The notes: generated by a model not told the origin, from the sequence alone. A DNA stretch of 64,000 nt from Lacipirellulaceae bacterium (GCA_040218535.1 JAVJRG010000012.1:620001-684000), one strand, 5' to 3'. Shown: positions 8,834 through 17,018, counted from the first letter of the stretch. Numbers and translations are program-made.

Positions 8834-9103
8834 TTATTTTTTGCCTTTGCCGCCGTGACCACGGAAGTTGCGAGTTGGCGAGAACTCGCCCAACTTGTGG
8901 CCGACCATATCTTCGGTGACCTGAACCTTCAGGTGCTGCTTGCCGTTGTGGACCATGAAGGTGTGGCCAACAAACTCAGGGACGATCGTGCAGGCACGTG
9001 CCCAAGTGGTGATTGGCTCTTTCATCCCCGCCTCGTTTTGCTTCTCTACCTTGAGATAGAGCTTCAAATCGACGTAAGGTCCTTTTTTAAGCGAACGGCC
9101 CAT
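8834..9103 (-). CDS. rpsS: 30S ribosomal protein S19
   Basis: S19 (89 aa) sits in the 30S head and contacts the A-site tRNA. The start [12 protein letters not shown] and the C-terminal block [22 protein letters not shown] are diagnostic, and the length is normal. It lies between rplB and rplV. Confidence 0.98.
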   Translation of the reverse strand: MGRSLKKGPYVDLKLYLKVEKQNEAGMKEPITTWARACTIVPEFVGHTFMVHNGKQHLKVQVTEDMVGHKLGEFSPTRNFRGHGGKGKK

Positions 9104-9149
9104 AGTTAGTTTTCAGTGTGCAGTTTTCAGTTTTCAGTTACGGACGCAA

Positions 9150-10010
9150 CTACTTGATCAATTTCTGTGTGCCGTAGCGTTTGCTGCGGCGACGGCGGAT
9201 GATGGCCTTGTTTGATGCCTTGCGACGCTGGCGTGTCGAACCACCCTTAGCGCTCTTGCCCTCGGGACTCACGGGGTGACGGCCACCCTTGGTGCGACCT
9301 TCGCCGCCACCGTGCGGGTGGTCGATTGGGTTCATCGCGGTTCCGCGAACATGCGGGCGACGCCCCATCCATCGCTTACGGCCTGCTTTGCCGAGAACGA
9401 TCATCGAGTGATCACCGTTGCCGGTCGCCCCAATCGTTGCGCGGCAAGCAGAAGGGACACGGCGAATTTCACCGCTGGGCAAAGAAATCTGTGCCCACTC
9501 AGCTTCGCGAGCCATCAGCGTGGCGCTGGTCCCCGCACCACGGCAGAGGACGCCACCGTTTCCGGCACGCAGTTCAACATTGTGGATTTCAGTCGCTAGC
9601 GGGATCTTCGCTAGTGGCAAGCAGTTGCCCAACTTCGCGGGAGCTTCGGGACCGCTCATCACCTGATCGCCTGCCTTCAATCCGGCAGGAGCCAGAATGT
9701 AACGCTTCTCGCCATCGGCATAGTGGAGCAAAGCGATGCGAGCAGAACGATTGGGGTCGTACTGAATCGAATCGACCTTCGCGGGGATTCCGTCTTTATT
9801 GCGGCGGAAATCGACCACGCGATAACGCTGCTTGTGTCCACCACCACGGTGGCGGGCAGTGATTTTGCCTTGATTGTTGCGGCCGCCGGTCTTGGTTTTC
9901 GAGCGGAGCAAGCTTTTCTCTGGCTTGGCTCCTGGAGTCAAGTCAGCGAAGTCGCTCACCGAGGCGCCGCGACGGCCCGGAGTGGTCGGTTTGTATTTTC
10001 GAATACCCAT
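9150..10010 (-). CDS. rplB: 50S ribosomal protein L2
   Basis: L2 (286 aa) is a core large-subunit protein close to the peptidyl-transferase centre. It has the basic N-terminal block with [20 protein letters not shown] and the C-terminal [20 protein letters not shown] segment; the latter contains the conserved histidine needed for peptidyl-transferase activity in E. coli. Gene order rplW-rplB-rpsS is standard. Confidence 0.98.
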   Translation of the reverse strand: MGIRKYKPTTPGRRGASVSDFADLTPGAKPEKSLLRSKTKTGGRNNQGKITARHRGGGHKQRYRVVDFRRNKDGIPAKVDSIQYDPNRSARIALLHYADGEKRYILAPAGLKAGDQVMSGPEAPAKLGNCLPLAKIPLATEIHNVELRAGNGGVLCRGAGTSATLMAREAEWAQISLPSGEIRRVPSACRATIGATGNGDHSMIVLGKAGRKRWMGRRPHVRGTAMNPIDHPHGGGEGRTKGGRHPVSPEGKSAKGGSTRQRRKASNKAIIRRRRSKRYGTQKLIK

Positions 10011-10060
10011 AGTCGGTGGCTTTCAGCTATCGGCTGTCGGCGATCAGTTTCTGTGGTGGC

Positions 10061-10375
10061 CTAGAAGAAGTTGATGCGATGCTCGGCATCGAGCGTGACG
10101 ATCGCTTTCTTCCAATCAGCAGTCTTGCCCATGCGGGCTCTTGTGCGGCGATACTTGCCCTTGCGATTCTGCGTGTGAACCTTCAGGACCTTCACCTCGA
10201 ACAACTCTTCAACGGCTTTGCGGACGTCGGTCTTCGTCGCCAAACGATTGACCTCGAAGGCGTAGGCATTATTGCGAGTCGATTTATGCATCCCCTTCTC
10301 CGTGACCAATGGCTTGATGATCACCTGATGGGGCTTTAGCTCGAGGCTCGTCTTTTGGGGGATATGTCTTGGCAT
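10061..10375 (-). CDS. rplW: 50S ribosomal protein L23
   Basis: L23 (104 aa) sits at the tunnel exit and docks trigger factor and SRP. The VIIKPLVTEKGMHKSTRNNAY block near the N-terminus and the VNRLATKTDVRKAVEELFEV helix are typical. The junction with rplB has a short GGCTGTCGG-type segment, a weak relative of the intergenic hairpin repeats. Confidence 0.97.
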   Translation of the reverse strand: MPRHIPQKTSLELKPHQVIIKPLVTEKGMHKSTRNNAYAFEVNRLATKTDVRKAVEELFEVKVLKVHTQNRKGKYRRTRARMGKTADWKKAIVTLDAEHRINFF

Positions 10376-10424
10376 GGCTGTTGATCCATTTCACGGCTAA
10401 GCGACAAGTCGCTTGCCGAGGGGC

Positions 10425-11081
10425 TTACTCGGCGGCTCCATTGCTTTCCGGGGACTTTGCCACTCTCGCCTTTAACGCGTCCATGGCCTCGGGAGTGAAT
10501 AGCAAACGATCAGCGGAAAGCACATTAAGGGCGTTCAGCTCACCGGCAGGTGAAACCGAAACCTTCGCAATATTGCGAGCGCTCTTATAAACATTTGGAC
10601 TGTAGGCTGGCGTCGTGACCAACAGCGAACCTTTGTCGCAGTCAAGCGTCTTGATGATGCCGGCCATGTCCTTGGTTTTGGGCTGCTCGAACTCAAGCTT
10701 ATCAATCAGCGTGACTTCTTCATCCTGCAACTTCGCAGCGACCGCCATCCGCATTGCCAACTGCAGTGCTTTGCGAGGCAGCGAGTACGAGTAGTCGCGA
10801 TTACGGATATTGTGGATGTGACCACCGCCCCGACGAATACCCGAACGACGCGAACCAGCACGAGCATTACCGGTGCCCTTCTGGCGGTACATCTTCTTCT
10901 TCGCGCCAGCCACTTTGCCGCGACTCTTGGTCTGATGCGAACCCTGGCGAGCGTTCGCCTGGTACATCACCACTGCGTCGTGCAGCAACTGCTTGTTGAT
11001 GTGCGGAGCGAAATCGGCAGGCTCGACATTATAGGTGCCGACCTTTTTGCCCTTCGCATCGTGTACTGTAAGTTTCGACAT
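10425..11081 (-). CDS. rplD: 50S ribosomal protein L4
   Basis: L4 (218 aa) lines the exit tunnel and in E. coli also regulates the S10 operon. The extended loop is visible around KSRGKVAGAKKKMYRQKGTG followed by ARAGSRRSGIRRGGG. I chose the ATG at 11081 (MSKLTVHDAKG), preceded by GAGCG; a GTG six codons earlier has no properly spaced ribosome-binding site. Confidence 0.96.
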   Translation of the reverse strand: MSKLTVHDAKGKKVGTYNVEPADFAPHINKQLLHDAVVMYQANARQGSHQTKSRGKVAGAKKKMYRQKGTGNARAGSRRSGIRRGGGHIHNIRNRDYSYSLPRKALQLAMRMAVAAKLQDEEVTLIDKLEFEQPKTKDMAGIIKTLDCDKGSLLVTTPAYSPNVYKSARNIAKVSVSPAGELNALNVLSADRLLFTPEAMDALKARVAKSPESNGAAE

Positions 11082-11130
11082 AATTCGCTCGAACTGCACC
11101 CCTGAGACAAGCCTCTGCTCGCCAGAAGCC

Positions 11131-11820
11131 TTATCTCAATTTGTTAGTTTCCTGAACCACTACGTAGCCGCCGTTAGGCCCTGGAATACCACCCTGAATC
11201 ACAAGCAGGTTTTGCTCTGCATCAATGCTGACCACCTTCTGATTCCGCAAGGTGCAGCGGGCATTGCCATATTGGCCTGGCATCCGCACACCTTTGAAAA
11301 GGCGGCTCGGATAAGCACTACAGCCAGTACCACCCATGTGACGGTGGCATTTCTTGACACCGTGTGAAGCACGCTGGCCGGCAAAGTTGTGCCGCTTCAT
11401 CGCCCCCGAGAAGCCGCGACCCTTGCTGATGCCGACGACATCAACTCGCTCGACCCCCTCGAAAGCACCAACCTTGACCTCGCCACCAACCTCAAGCTCA
11501 CCCGCTCCCCCGCGAATTTCGCGGACGAAACGCTTGGGCTCGCAATCAGCCTTAGCGACTGGTTCAATTCCGCCGGCAGCACGGCGCTTCGAACGCTTGC
11601 TGTCGAGCTTGGCGACCTGACCACGCTCGCTGCGAGAAGCCAACCGACGGGGCTTATCAAGATAGCCAAGCTGGACCGCTTCATAGCCGTCACGTTCAGG
11701 AGTGCGGACCCGCAAGACACTACATGGGCCAGCTTCGACGACCGTCACGGGAACGACTTTCCCTGACTCGTCATACACCTGCGTCATGCCGACCTTACGG
11801 CCCAAGATACCAATAGCCAT
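11131..11820 (-). CDS. rplC: 50S ribosomal protein L3
   Basis: L3 (229 aa) starts 50S assembly and reaches towards the peptidyl-transferase centre. The start MAIGILGRKVGMTQVYD, the block SKGRGFSGAMKRHNF and the segment ASHGVKKCHRHMG are diagnostic. The ATG at 11820 has GGAAA upstream. It lies between rpsJ and rplD. Confidence 0.98.
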   Translation of the reverse strand: MAIGILGRKVGMTQVYDESGKVVPVTVVEAGPCSVLRVRTPERDGYEAVQLGYLDKPRRLASRSERGQVAKLDSKRSKRRAAGGIEPVAKADCEPKRFVREIRGGAGELEVGGEVKVGAFEGVERVDVVGISKGRGFSGAMKRHNFAGQRASHGVKKCHRHMGGTGCSAYPSRLFKGVRMPGQYGNARCTLRNQKVVSIDAEQNLLVIQGGIPGPNGGYVVVQETNKLR

Positions 11821-11982
11821 CGTTGAGTTTTCCTGTGGTCGGCACGCCCAGCGGGAGAAATCACCTGTCGCGTATCCCCCGAAGAGGAAGGCAGTCGGCA
11901 AAACTTACCCGCGGAACTTCCGCAGCATAGGTTCAAACCTGATATAAAAGTGAAAGACGTCTACCTAGAGACGCAAAGGTTC

Positions 11983-12300
11983 TTAGGTGGTAGTCGCCTT
12001 GATTTTGATGTCAACGCCCGCCGGCAAGCTCAGCTTATTCAGAGCCTCGATTGTCTTGGCCGTGGCCTGGACAATATCGATCAGCCTTTTGTGCGTGCGG
12101 ATTTCAAATTGCTGCCTGGCTTTCTTGTCGACATGCGGACCCGAGAGGACCGTATATCGCTCAATCCGCGTCGGCAGCGGAATGGGGCCATGAACTTCTG
12201 AGTTGGTTCGCTTGGCGGTGTCCACGATCTCGGCACAGCTCAAATCGAGCACCGAATGATCGTAAGCTTCCATACGGATACGAATGACGTCTTGAGCCAT
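11983..12300 (-). CDS. rpsJ: 30S ribosomal protein S10
   Basis: S10 (105 aa) is a small-subunit head protein that also binds NusB in antitermination. It has [20 protein letters not shown] at the N-terminus, then [19 protein letters not shown] and the C-terminal DIKIKATTT. The ATG at 12300 ([10 protein letters not shown]) has GGGAAAA upstream. It is the first gene of this operon, behind a promoter at 12416-12444. Confidence 0.98.
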   Translation of the reverse strand: MAQDVIRIRMEAYDHSVLDLSCAEIVDTAKRTNSEVHGPIPLPTRIERYTVLSGPHVDKKARQQFEIRTHKRLIDIVQATAKTIEALNKLSLPAGVDIKIKATTT

Positions 12301-12415
12301 AGTTCGCTTTTCCCAGATGCTCCGGACTGCCAAGGCAGCCACGGCCAGGAACCAATTCTTGAAGTTTCAAAGAGCCTGAATACAGTGAACCCCACGAAAT
12401 AATGGGGAATCGAGG

Positions 12416-12444
12416 ATTCTAAGCCGATTGCGAAATTCGGTCAA
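12416..12444 (-). promoter_or_regulatory. Promoter of the S10-spc operon
   Basis: On the minus strand TTGACC (12444-12439) is followed by a 17-base spacer and TAGAAT (12421-12416), close to the sigma70 consensus. Transcription would start near 12410, giving a leader of about 110 nt before rpsJ. The leader has two small stems: CCCC/GGGG close to the start site and CTGCC/GGCAG nearer the gene. Confidence 0.75.
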
Positions 12445-12510
12445 CTGCTCACTCGTGAGTTTTTTGAAAAACTCGAAGCATGACCCGTGAGCCAAACATG
12501 CACGATCTAT

Positions 12511-12605
12511 GAGCCGAGAAGCGTCAGCTCTCGGGTCGAAGCGGAGATGAAGATGGAACGATCATGAGAGCGCAACCCGACGGCTTACGCCTGTCGGCTC
12601 TTGAG
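12511..12605. repeat. REP pair (BIME-like), left of the RAYT gene
   Basis: Two palindromic units face each other. One begins GAGCCGAGAAGCGTCAGC and ends TCTCGGGT; the other begins ACCCGACGGCTTACGCC and ends TGTCGGCTC, which is the first unit inverted. Each unit can also fold alone. A near copy of the whole pair lies at 13273-13365, on the other side of the transposase gene. Confidence 0.85.
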
Positions 12606-12715
12606 CTGGTTGCTCTTGCTTCGATTCACTTCGAATATTCTTGACATACAAAATAGCTGTGAGTATACATGCGTTCACATTTGCTCTTTGCTCATCCTCA
12701 CTGGAAACGCTTCTG

Positions 12716-13255
12716 ATGAACCTGCACTGGCTCCTCACTTGGACCACTCACGGGACTTGGCTTCCTGGTGACCAGCGTGGTTTCGTGGGGAATGCCGTCG
12801 ATGGCCACGGAGTGCGGCGCTCGAACAACCACTACGGAGTTCCCTGCGACCGCGACTTGCCCAAGCTTCATCGCGCGATTCAATCGAGTTTGAAGGAGAA
12901 GCCCGTGTGGCTGAAACGCGAGCAAGCCACCCGGCTACTCCAGCAATTTCAAGAGACGGCTACCTATCGAGGGTGGCAGCTCGCTGCGGTGGCTGTCATG
13001 GCTAATCACGTGCATTTGATTGTAGGCGTTGCCGAAGCGATCGACCCGGAAAAACTGCTTGGGGACTTCAAAGCTTATGGGAGCCGAATATTGAACCGCT
13101 CTTGGGGGAAACGCGACTGGTGGACGCGGTCGGGCTCGAAGCGGAGAAAAAGCGACGCACGCGCTGTGGCAACAGCAGTGCGCTATGTTGCGCGTCAAGA
13201 GCGACCACTGGCCTTGTGGATCGCACCCGAGTGGCGAGAGGAGTTGGGGCTTTGA
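12716..13255 (+). CDS. REP-associated tyrosine transposase (RAYT, IS200/IS605-like Y1)
   Basis: A 179-residue single-stranded-DNA transposase domain of the Y1 HUH class. The HUH motif is H98-V-H100 within VMANHVHLIVGV, and the likely catalytic tyrosine is Y121 in DFKAYGSRILNR. RAYT proteins recognise and are thought to spread REP palindromes. Flanking BIME-like pairs on both sides, and a single unit near tuf, fit that role. I chose the internal ATG (MNLHWLLTWTTHGTWLPGD) because it matches how the family starts; the frame is open 25 codons further upstream. The gene looks intact. Confidence 0.9.
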   Translation: MNLHWLLTWTTHGTWLPGDQRGFVGNAVDGHGVRRSNNHYGVPCDRDLPKLHRAIQSSLKEKPVWLKREQATRLLQQFQETATYRGWQLAAVAVMANHVHLIVGVAEAIDPEKLLGDFKAYGSRILNRSWGKRDWWTRSGSKRRKSDARAVATAVRYVARQERPLALWIAPEWREELGL

Positions 13256-13272
13256 CCAAGATAACTACTCCT

Positions 13273-13365
13273 GAGCCGAGGTGCGTAAGCTCTCGGGTCG
13301 AAGCGTCGAGAAGATTAAGCGAGTGTGAGAGTGCAACCCGACGGCTGACGCCTGTCGGCTCTTGA
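13273..13365. repeat. REP pair (BIME-like), right of the RAYT gene
   Basis: This is the same inverted pair as at 12511-12605, in the same overall orientation: GAGCCGAGGTGCGTAAGC and TCTCGGGT at the left, ACCCGACGGCTGACGCC and TGTCGGCTC at the right. The two pairs bracket the transposase gene as direct repeats. The right end lies against the stop of the ANTAR gene. Confidence 0.85.
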
Positions 13366-13371
13366 AGGCTT

Positions 13372-13959
13372 TCAGTCGCTCAGGGCTTCTTGGGCGGTGA
13401 TGATCGCGTTGGCGATATCGACCAGTTTCCGCCGTTTTTCGCTTGCTAGCTTCTGCAGGCGGCGGAAGGCATCCCCCTCGTCGAGTTGGCTTTGGCTCAT
13501 AAGGATGCCTTTGGCTCGCTCGATAATTTTACGGTCCGCAAGGGCTTGCCGTAGGTCCTGAACTTCTTCATGGAGAGCTTCGAATTGCTCAAATCGCCTT
13601 AATACCAAGTAGATGGTCGGCTGGATATGCTCACTCTCGATCGGCTCAAGGAGATAAGCCATAACGTGATCTTGCAGAGCCCGTTCGACATCGTGGAGCG
13701 AATCGTTATCAGTAACCACGATGGCGGGGATTGGGTCTTCCTTGCTAACCTCGATTAGCACGCTTACGGCGTCGCCGTCGGGCATGTCCACGCCGCTGAT
13801 GATTAGCTCAGGTCGCTCGCGTTGGCACTGCTCAGTGATCCCACCGCAGGTCTCAACGGTTGCTTGGATCTCGTAGTCGAGACTCTTGATCGCATCAACA
13901 AGCGTCTTTCGAACAAGCGCATCGTGATGCGCGATCAGAATCTTAATTGCTTCGGCCAT
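13372..13959 (-). CDS. ANTAR-domain regulator with a degenerate receiver domain
   Basis: A 195-residue protein: receiver-like fold (about 5-120), coiled-coil linker, and an ANTAR RNA-binding domain (about 135-190). The latter has the signature ERAKGILMSQ, then DAFRRLQKLA and KLVDIANAI. ANTAR proteins act by transcription antitermination, binding paired hairpins in leader RNAs. The receiver lacks the usual chemistry: the acidic pair is H11-H12, the phospho-acceptor position is G56 (SGVDMP), and the K-P pair is E105-P106. It is therefore probably not phosphorylated and may respond to a partner, as AmiR does. It is divergent from a promoter feeding a long structured leader (14174-14536), a plausible target. 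Confidence 0.88.
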   Translation of the reverse strand: MAEAIKILIAHHDALVRKTLVDAIKSLDYEIQATVETCGGITEQCQRERPELIISGVDMPDGDAVSVLIEVSKEDPIPAIVVTDNDSLHDVERALQDHVMAYLLEPIESEHIQPTIYLVLRRFEQFEALHEEVQDLRQALADRKIIERAKGILMSQSQLDEGDAFRRLQKLASEKRRKLVDIANAIITAQEALSD

Positions 13960-14173
13960 AGCTTCGCATGCAACGACACCCGCAGCGCGTCGTCATTACC
14001 TTCTTAGATATAGAGCGAGAGGGAAAGTATCGACTAGCCGAGTGCCGAATTGTCCCGCCGAGAGTGCCTAACCTTTGCAAGCCCTATGTAGCTAAATGCC
14101 GGCTTGGAGACACTAGTTTGGCGATCTTGGGGCATCCCGTACAGTGGATTTCTACCTGAAATCGAAATTTTGC

Positions 14174-14201
14174 TTGACAGCTCATCGCCGAACGTTACTA
14201 T
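14174..14201 (+). promoter_or_regulatory. Sigma70-type promoter of the structured leader
   Basis: TTGACA at 14174-14179, a 16-base spacer, then TACTAT at 14196-14201. The predicted start is near 14208. It is about 215 bp from the ANTAR gene start, on the opposite strand. Confidence 0.7.
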
Positions 14202-14257
14202 TGTCCACGTTGCGACCGCGATTTGGTCGGAACACTATTATTGTCGGTCTACGAAAG

Positions 14258-14313
14258 CCCGGCTGCGAAGCTGGTTTCCCCCTGGGAGCCTCTCCGCAGG
14301 CCGGGTTTTTTTT
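14258..14313 (+). terminator. Intrinsic terminator 1 in the leader
   Basis: CCCGGCTGCG (14258-14267) pairs with CGCAGGCCGGG (14295-14305), with one bulged G, and is followed by eight T residues (14306-14313). The 5' arm can also form the alternative stem CCGGCT/AGCTGG with a GCGA loop, so the terminator could be switchable. Confidence 0.8.
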
Positions 14314-14471
14314 GCGCCTTGGCCAGAGGGAGACTGAGCGTGAAAAGAGCCGGGCCGACTAACTCATTTCAACGCACCCATTTGGCCTTCGGGCCAGATG
14401 TGGCTGAACCGCGGGCCGGGTGAGTGCCGAGACGCACTCGGTTTCGCGGGGAGGCCACTTTAGACAGGAGT

Positions 14472-14536
14472 GTGCTGGACGAGTTTCGTGTTGTTTCCGC
14501 CTGACCCAACACGCTCGCCAGCACGCTTCTTTTTTG
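14472..14536 (+). terminator. Intrinsic terminator 2 before the small-gene pair
   Basis: The 5' arm GTGCTGG-A-CGAG-TTT-CGTGTTG pairs with CAACACG-CTCG-CCAGCAC, giving 18 bp with two bulges and a 13-nt loop. TTCTTTTTTG follows. It ends 35 bp before the gene at 14571, so unregulated transcription should stop here. Confidence 0.75.
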
Positions 14537-14570
14537 TTTCTTTCAATTGCAGGCCTGAGCCAGCCTACTC

Positions 14571-14873
14571 ATGAGCGACTCACGGGAGCAAACCCAGGAC
14601 ACAAATAGTGTACCCCGAAGTACACGAGACAAGTTCGAAGCTCTACTGGCGCGGGGCGTCGGCGAGGAAGAGGCGATGCGTTTATCAGGGTACAACGATT
14701 ATTCAAAAGGTGCTTTGCCGAAGGCTCCTTTACCGCTTTGGACGCGTGAGGAATTGCTTGAATTGGCACGGCGCAGCGGCATCCGAAACCCAAAAACGCT
14801 GAGCCGCGATGAGCTCATCGAATTGCTAGGCAAACAAGTTAGTTCCTCAAATCCGAAAGGAGACTCAGAATGA
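14571..14873 (+). CDS. Small protein with SAP/Rho-N-like helical motif, function unknown
   Basis: A 100-residue hydrophilic protein with no signal peptide. The C-terminal third, WTREELLELARRSGI then LSRDELIELL, resembles the two-helix SAP or Rho N-terminal-like fold that often binds nucleic acid. The first half (DKFEALLARGVGEEEAMRLSG) looks like a short helical repeat. The stop overlaps the CsbD start (ATGA), so the two are translated together. I know no function; nucleic-acid binding is inference from the motif alone. No obvious ribosome-binding site is seen. Confidence 0.7.
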   Translation: MSDSREQTQDTNSVPRSTRDKFEALLARGVGEEEAMRLSGYNDYSKGALPKAPLPLWTREELLELARRSGIRNPKTLSRDELIELLGKQVSSSNPKGDSE

Positions 14874-15073
14874 ACTGGGATCAAATCGAAGGGAAATGGA
14901 CCGAGGTGAAAGGGCAAGCTCAAGAAAAGTGGGGTGAGCTGACCGACGATGAGCTCGACCAAATCGCCGGCAAGAAGGACCAACTCGTCGGCAAGCTGCA
15001 ACAGAAGATGGGGCTGGCCAAAGAAGAGGCTGAAAAGCAAGCCGACGAGTTTGCTGCATCGTGCAACTGCTAA
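14870..15073 (+). CDS. CsbD-family stress-response protein
   Basis: A 67-residue protein starting MNWDQIEGKWTEVKGQ, with WGELTDDELDQIAGKKDQLVGKLQQKMG, the CsbD / YjbJ pattern. Members accumulate in general stress in other bacteria; the biochemical role is unknown. AAGGAG lies eight bases before the ATG, much stronger than for the upstream gene. The C-terminus ends in two cysteines (SCNC), not a general family feature. A GGCTCTTG/CAAGAGCC hairpin spans 15090-15125 downstream, overlapping the end of the convergent cytochrome gene. Confidence 0.88.
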   Translation: MNWDQIEGKWTEVKGQAQEKWGELTDDELDQIAGKKDQLVGKLQQKMGLAKEEAEKQADEFAASCNC

Positions 15074-15117
15074 AGGCAGTATTGTGCTGGCTCTTGGGTG
15101 GCTGCTGCCCTCGCTAC

Positions 15118-16434
15118 TCAAGAGCCGGCATTCTCAGTTTGCGACTCGAACGCCGCGTGTGACTTCAGCGTCTCCACGAGGATTTGCTGAATCGATTGGC
15201 GATCCTTTGAACTGAGGTGCGCGAAGGCTTCCGACTGATCTTCGCCACTGAGGATCTCGTGAAGTCGCTGATCGACGATGGTTCGGATTGATTCCGGCAG
15301 TGCCGCGAACGAGTCGGAATAGATCAGATAGCTGCACGGATACTTGAAAAGACGCGTCTTTAAGTCGAACTCTCGTAGCGTACGGCCCTGAGCGTCCCGC
15401 GGGCCGAGCTTCTCGAACTGCTCGGCAAAATCGCTCGTCCCCGCCACGGGCGACTCGAGCTGGTATTCGCTGGAGAACAGCAGACACTCGACGAGCTCTT
15501 CCGCTGCTTTGCGAAGCCTTCTCTGTGAAACGTCATGCACATGATCCGCTGGCTTCTCCAGGATTTTATTCCAAATGGCATCATAGTGAGCCGCCTGCCG
15601 TGCTTCGTAAGAGGCCCGCGTGATCGCGTTGTGCATCTGCGACTGATGTTCAAGGACCATCAGGGCCACGACATCGCTGTGCGGCGTGAGATAGGCCCGT
15701 GTGCTCACTCGCTTTTTCAGCGAGAGGAGATTCGAATTCTTCTGAGTGTCGATTTCGCCCTCTTCATCAAGCAGCGTTGCGTTGCCGCGGTGCCTCATCT
15801 GACCGTGCTCGCCAGTGACGTACCAGCCGCCGAAACGCTTCTCCAGCGGCGTCGTCGCATCCGTGGTATCCGAACCAAGAGACAACAAAGGATGGCCCCG
15901 GCGATCGGGAAAAACGCTGCGAACCAGATAGCCCGGGACATCCCGCGTGCGGTCGCCATGATGGCAAGCGAGGCACGCCCCCGTGTCGCGGATGAATTTG
16001 GGGCGTTCGGTTTCTCGCTGCTCGAGCGAGTAAAAGATTGCCCCCTGCACCGGATCAACGGCTGAAACTTCCAGGATATCGCCCCGCTGCACGTAGCCCA
16101 CGTAAGCGTCGTCGTTGTAATAGAGCGCTCGGGGTGTCTGCGGCGAGATCTCATGCACCTGCAGGCTGGTCTTGGAGAACACCAATAGCTGCGAGTGCTG
16201 AGAAATGCCTAGTTCTTCGAGTACTGAAGGTAACCAGCCCCGCCGCTTATCCCATTGGAGCTTCACCTCACCAGCGTCGAGTCTCGCTTGCAACTGAGCG
16301 ACCGAATCGTTGACTTTCGCAGTGCTGTAGTGGATGGGTGCTTGGTCAATATCGTCATTGGCACCAACGACCGGACACCGCGCACAACAGAGCAGCAGAA
16401 AAACGCACAACAGAGACTTGAAGCCGTTAGGCAT
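15118..16434 (-). CDS. Exported c-type cytochrome-like protein, single haem motif
   Basis: A 438-residue protein with an N-terminal hydrophobic export signal (SLLCVFLLLCCARC; a lipoprotein cysteine is possible). It has one CxxCH haem-attachment motif, C154-L-A-C157-H158, in the block FIRDTGACLACHHG. A sequence around FPDRRGHPLLSLGS follows. The rest is mostly polar and helical. It should act in the periplasm as an electron carrier or haem sensor; I do not recognise a precise family. It starts 2 bp after the protoglobin gene ends, so the two form one operon facing the Rrf2 regulator. Confidence 0.75.
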   Translation of the reverse strand: MPNGFKSLLCVFLLLCCARCPVVGANDDIDQAPIHYSTAKVNDSVAQLQARLDAGEVKLQWDKRRGWLPSVLEELGISQHSQLLVFSKTSLQVHEISPQTPRALYYNDDAYVGYVQRGDILEVSAVDPVQGAIFYSLEQRETERPKFIRDTGACLACHHGDRTRDVPGYLVRSVFPDRRGHPLLSLGSDTTDATTPLEKRFGGWYVTGEHGQMRHRGNATLLDEEGEIDTQKNSNLLSLKKRVSTRAYLTPHSDVVALMVLEHQSQMHNAITRASYEARQAAHYDAIWNKILEKPADHVHDVSQRRLRKAAEELVECLLFSSEYQLESPVAGTSDFAEQFEKLGPRDAQGRTLREFDLKTRLFKYPCSYLIYSDSFAALPESIRTIVDQRLHEILSGEDQSEAFAHLSSKDRQSIQQILVETLKSHAAFESQTENAGS

Positions 16435-16436
16435 TT

Positions 16437-17018
16437 CTAGGTCGTCGAGTTGAGATAGTGACGGTTGATCAAATCATTTTGAAGCCAAAGCAGCTTGCTT
16501 ACCGCCCGTAAGGTCTTCACTTCGGTATCGCGGTCAAGATTCAAGCCAAGGATGGTGGCATTCAAGGCGTCGGCAACGAACCCCATCAGTGCGTTCATCT
16601 GCACCAATGGGACGTTGATCTTCGTGCTTCCCTGCCCTGGCGTGTGCATGGCGCCAACCCGGTCGAGGTACTCAACCATACTCCCGTCGTAAGGCTTCGT
16701 GACCAAGTTGACCAAATAACGACCGAGGTGTTGCTTGCGGAACTCGATCGTCGCGGCATCCATCGCCAAATTCTCAACAGAGCTGGCTGTCTCTCCTTCG
16801 AATCCATGTTGCCTCGGGACGAAATGCCGCCAGGTGGCATCCTGCTGAAACAGCTTATCGTAAACTGCGTCGACGAGCCCAGGCACCAATGGAGCCAGCG
16901 CCTGGGCTGCCCCGTGCAAGGCAGAGATGTCGTCTTCACCAAAGCCGATGAAGCCGGCTAGATACTCAAAACGGTACCCAAGGTCCAATTCGAGTCTGGG
17001 CTCGTCAATCTTTTGCAT
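16437..17018 (-). CDS. Protoglobin-domain protein (single-domain haem sensor-like globin)
   Basis: A 193-residue cytoplasmic protein of the protoglobin / globin-sensor type without an attached signalling domain. The likely proximal histidine is H125 in the segment RVGAMHTPG, at the place where globin-coupled sensors have their conserved G-x-x-H. The N-terminal part (YRFEYLAGFIGF) resembles the family's pre-A segment. Such globins bind O2, CO or NO. It heads a two-gene operon with a cytochrome c and is divergent from an NsrR-like regulator, so a role in NO or O2 response is a reasonable inference. The start is uncertain: ATG codons at 17018 and 17027 are both possible. Confidence 0.82.
   Translation of the reverse strand: MQKIDEPRLELDLGYRFEYLAGFIGFGEDDISALHGAAQALAPLVPGLVDAVYDKLFQQDATWRHFVPRQHGFEGETASSVENLAMDAATIEFRKQHLGRYLVNLVTKPYDGSMVEYLDRVGAMHTPGQGSTKINVPLVQMNALMGFVADALNATILGLNLDRDTEVKTLRAVSKLLWLQNDLINRHYLNSTT

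Larger units (their letters stand above)
14208..14536 (+). ncRNA. Candidate structured leader RNA or small RNA
   Basis: This 330-nt stretch has no convincing protein-coding frame but is dense in hairpins. They are: a CGACC/GGTCG stem at 14213-14229; a terminator at 14258-14313 that competes with a CCGGCT/AGCTGG stem closed by a GCGA tetraloop; a 9-bp stem closed by UUCG at 14379-14400; a CCGAG/CTCGG stem in the 14430s; and a second terminator at 14472-14536. Transcription ending at the first terminator would give an RNA of about 105 nt. Read-through would reach the next two genes. I could not match it to a known RNA family. A free-standing sRNA is the main alternative to a regulated leader. 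Confidence 0.45.

Noticed and set aside
12641-12715. Upstream extension of the RAYT gene by 25 codons
   Set aside because: The extra residues are unlike the family and the internal ATG matches the usual RAYT start.
14208-14536. Canonical paired hexaloop ANTAR target hairpins
   Set aside because: I searched the leader for two stems with six-base loops having A at position 1 and G at 4 and found none; the listed stems have 4, 5 or 7-base loops.
14870-15073. Metal-binding role for the C-terminal SCNC of the CsbD protein
   Set aside because: Two cysteines alone at a flexible end are not enough to claim a site.
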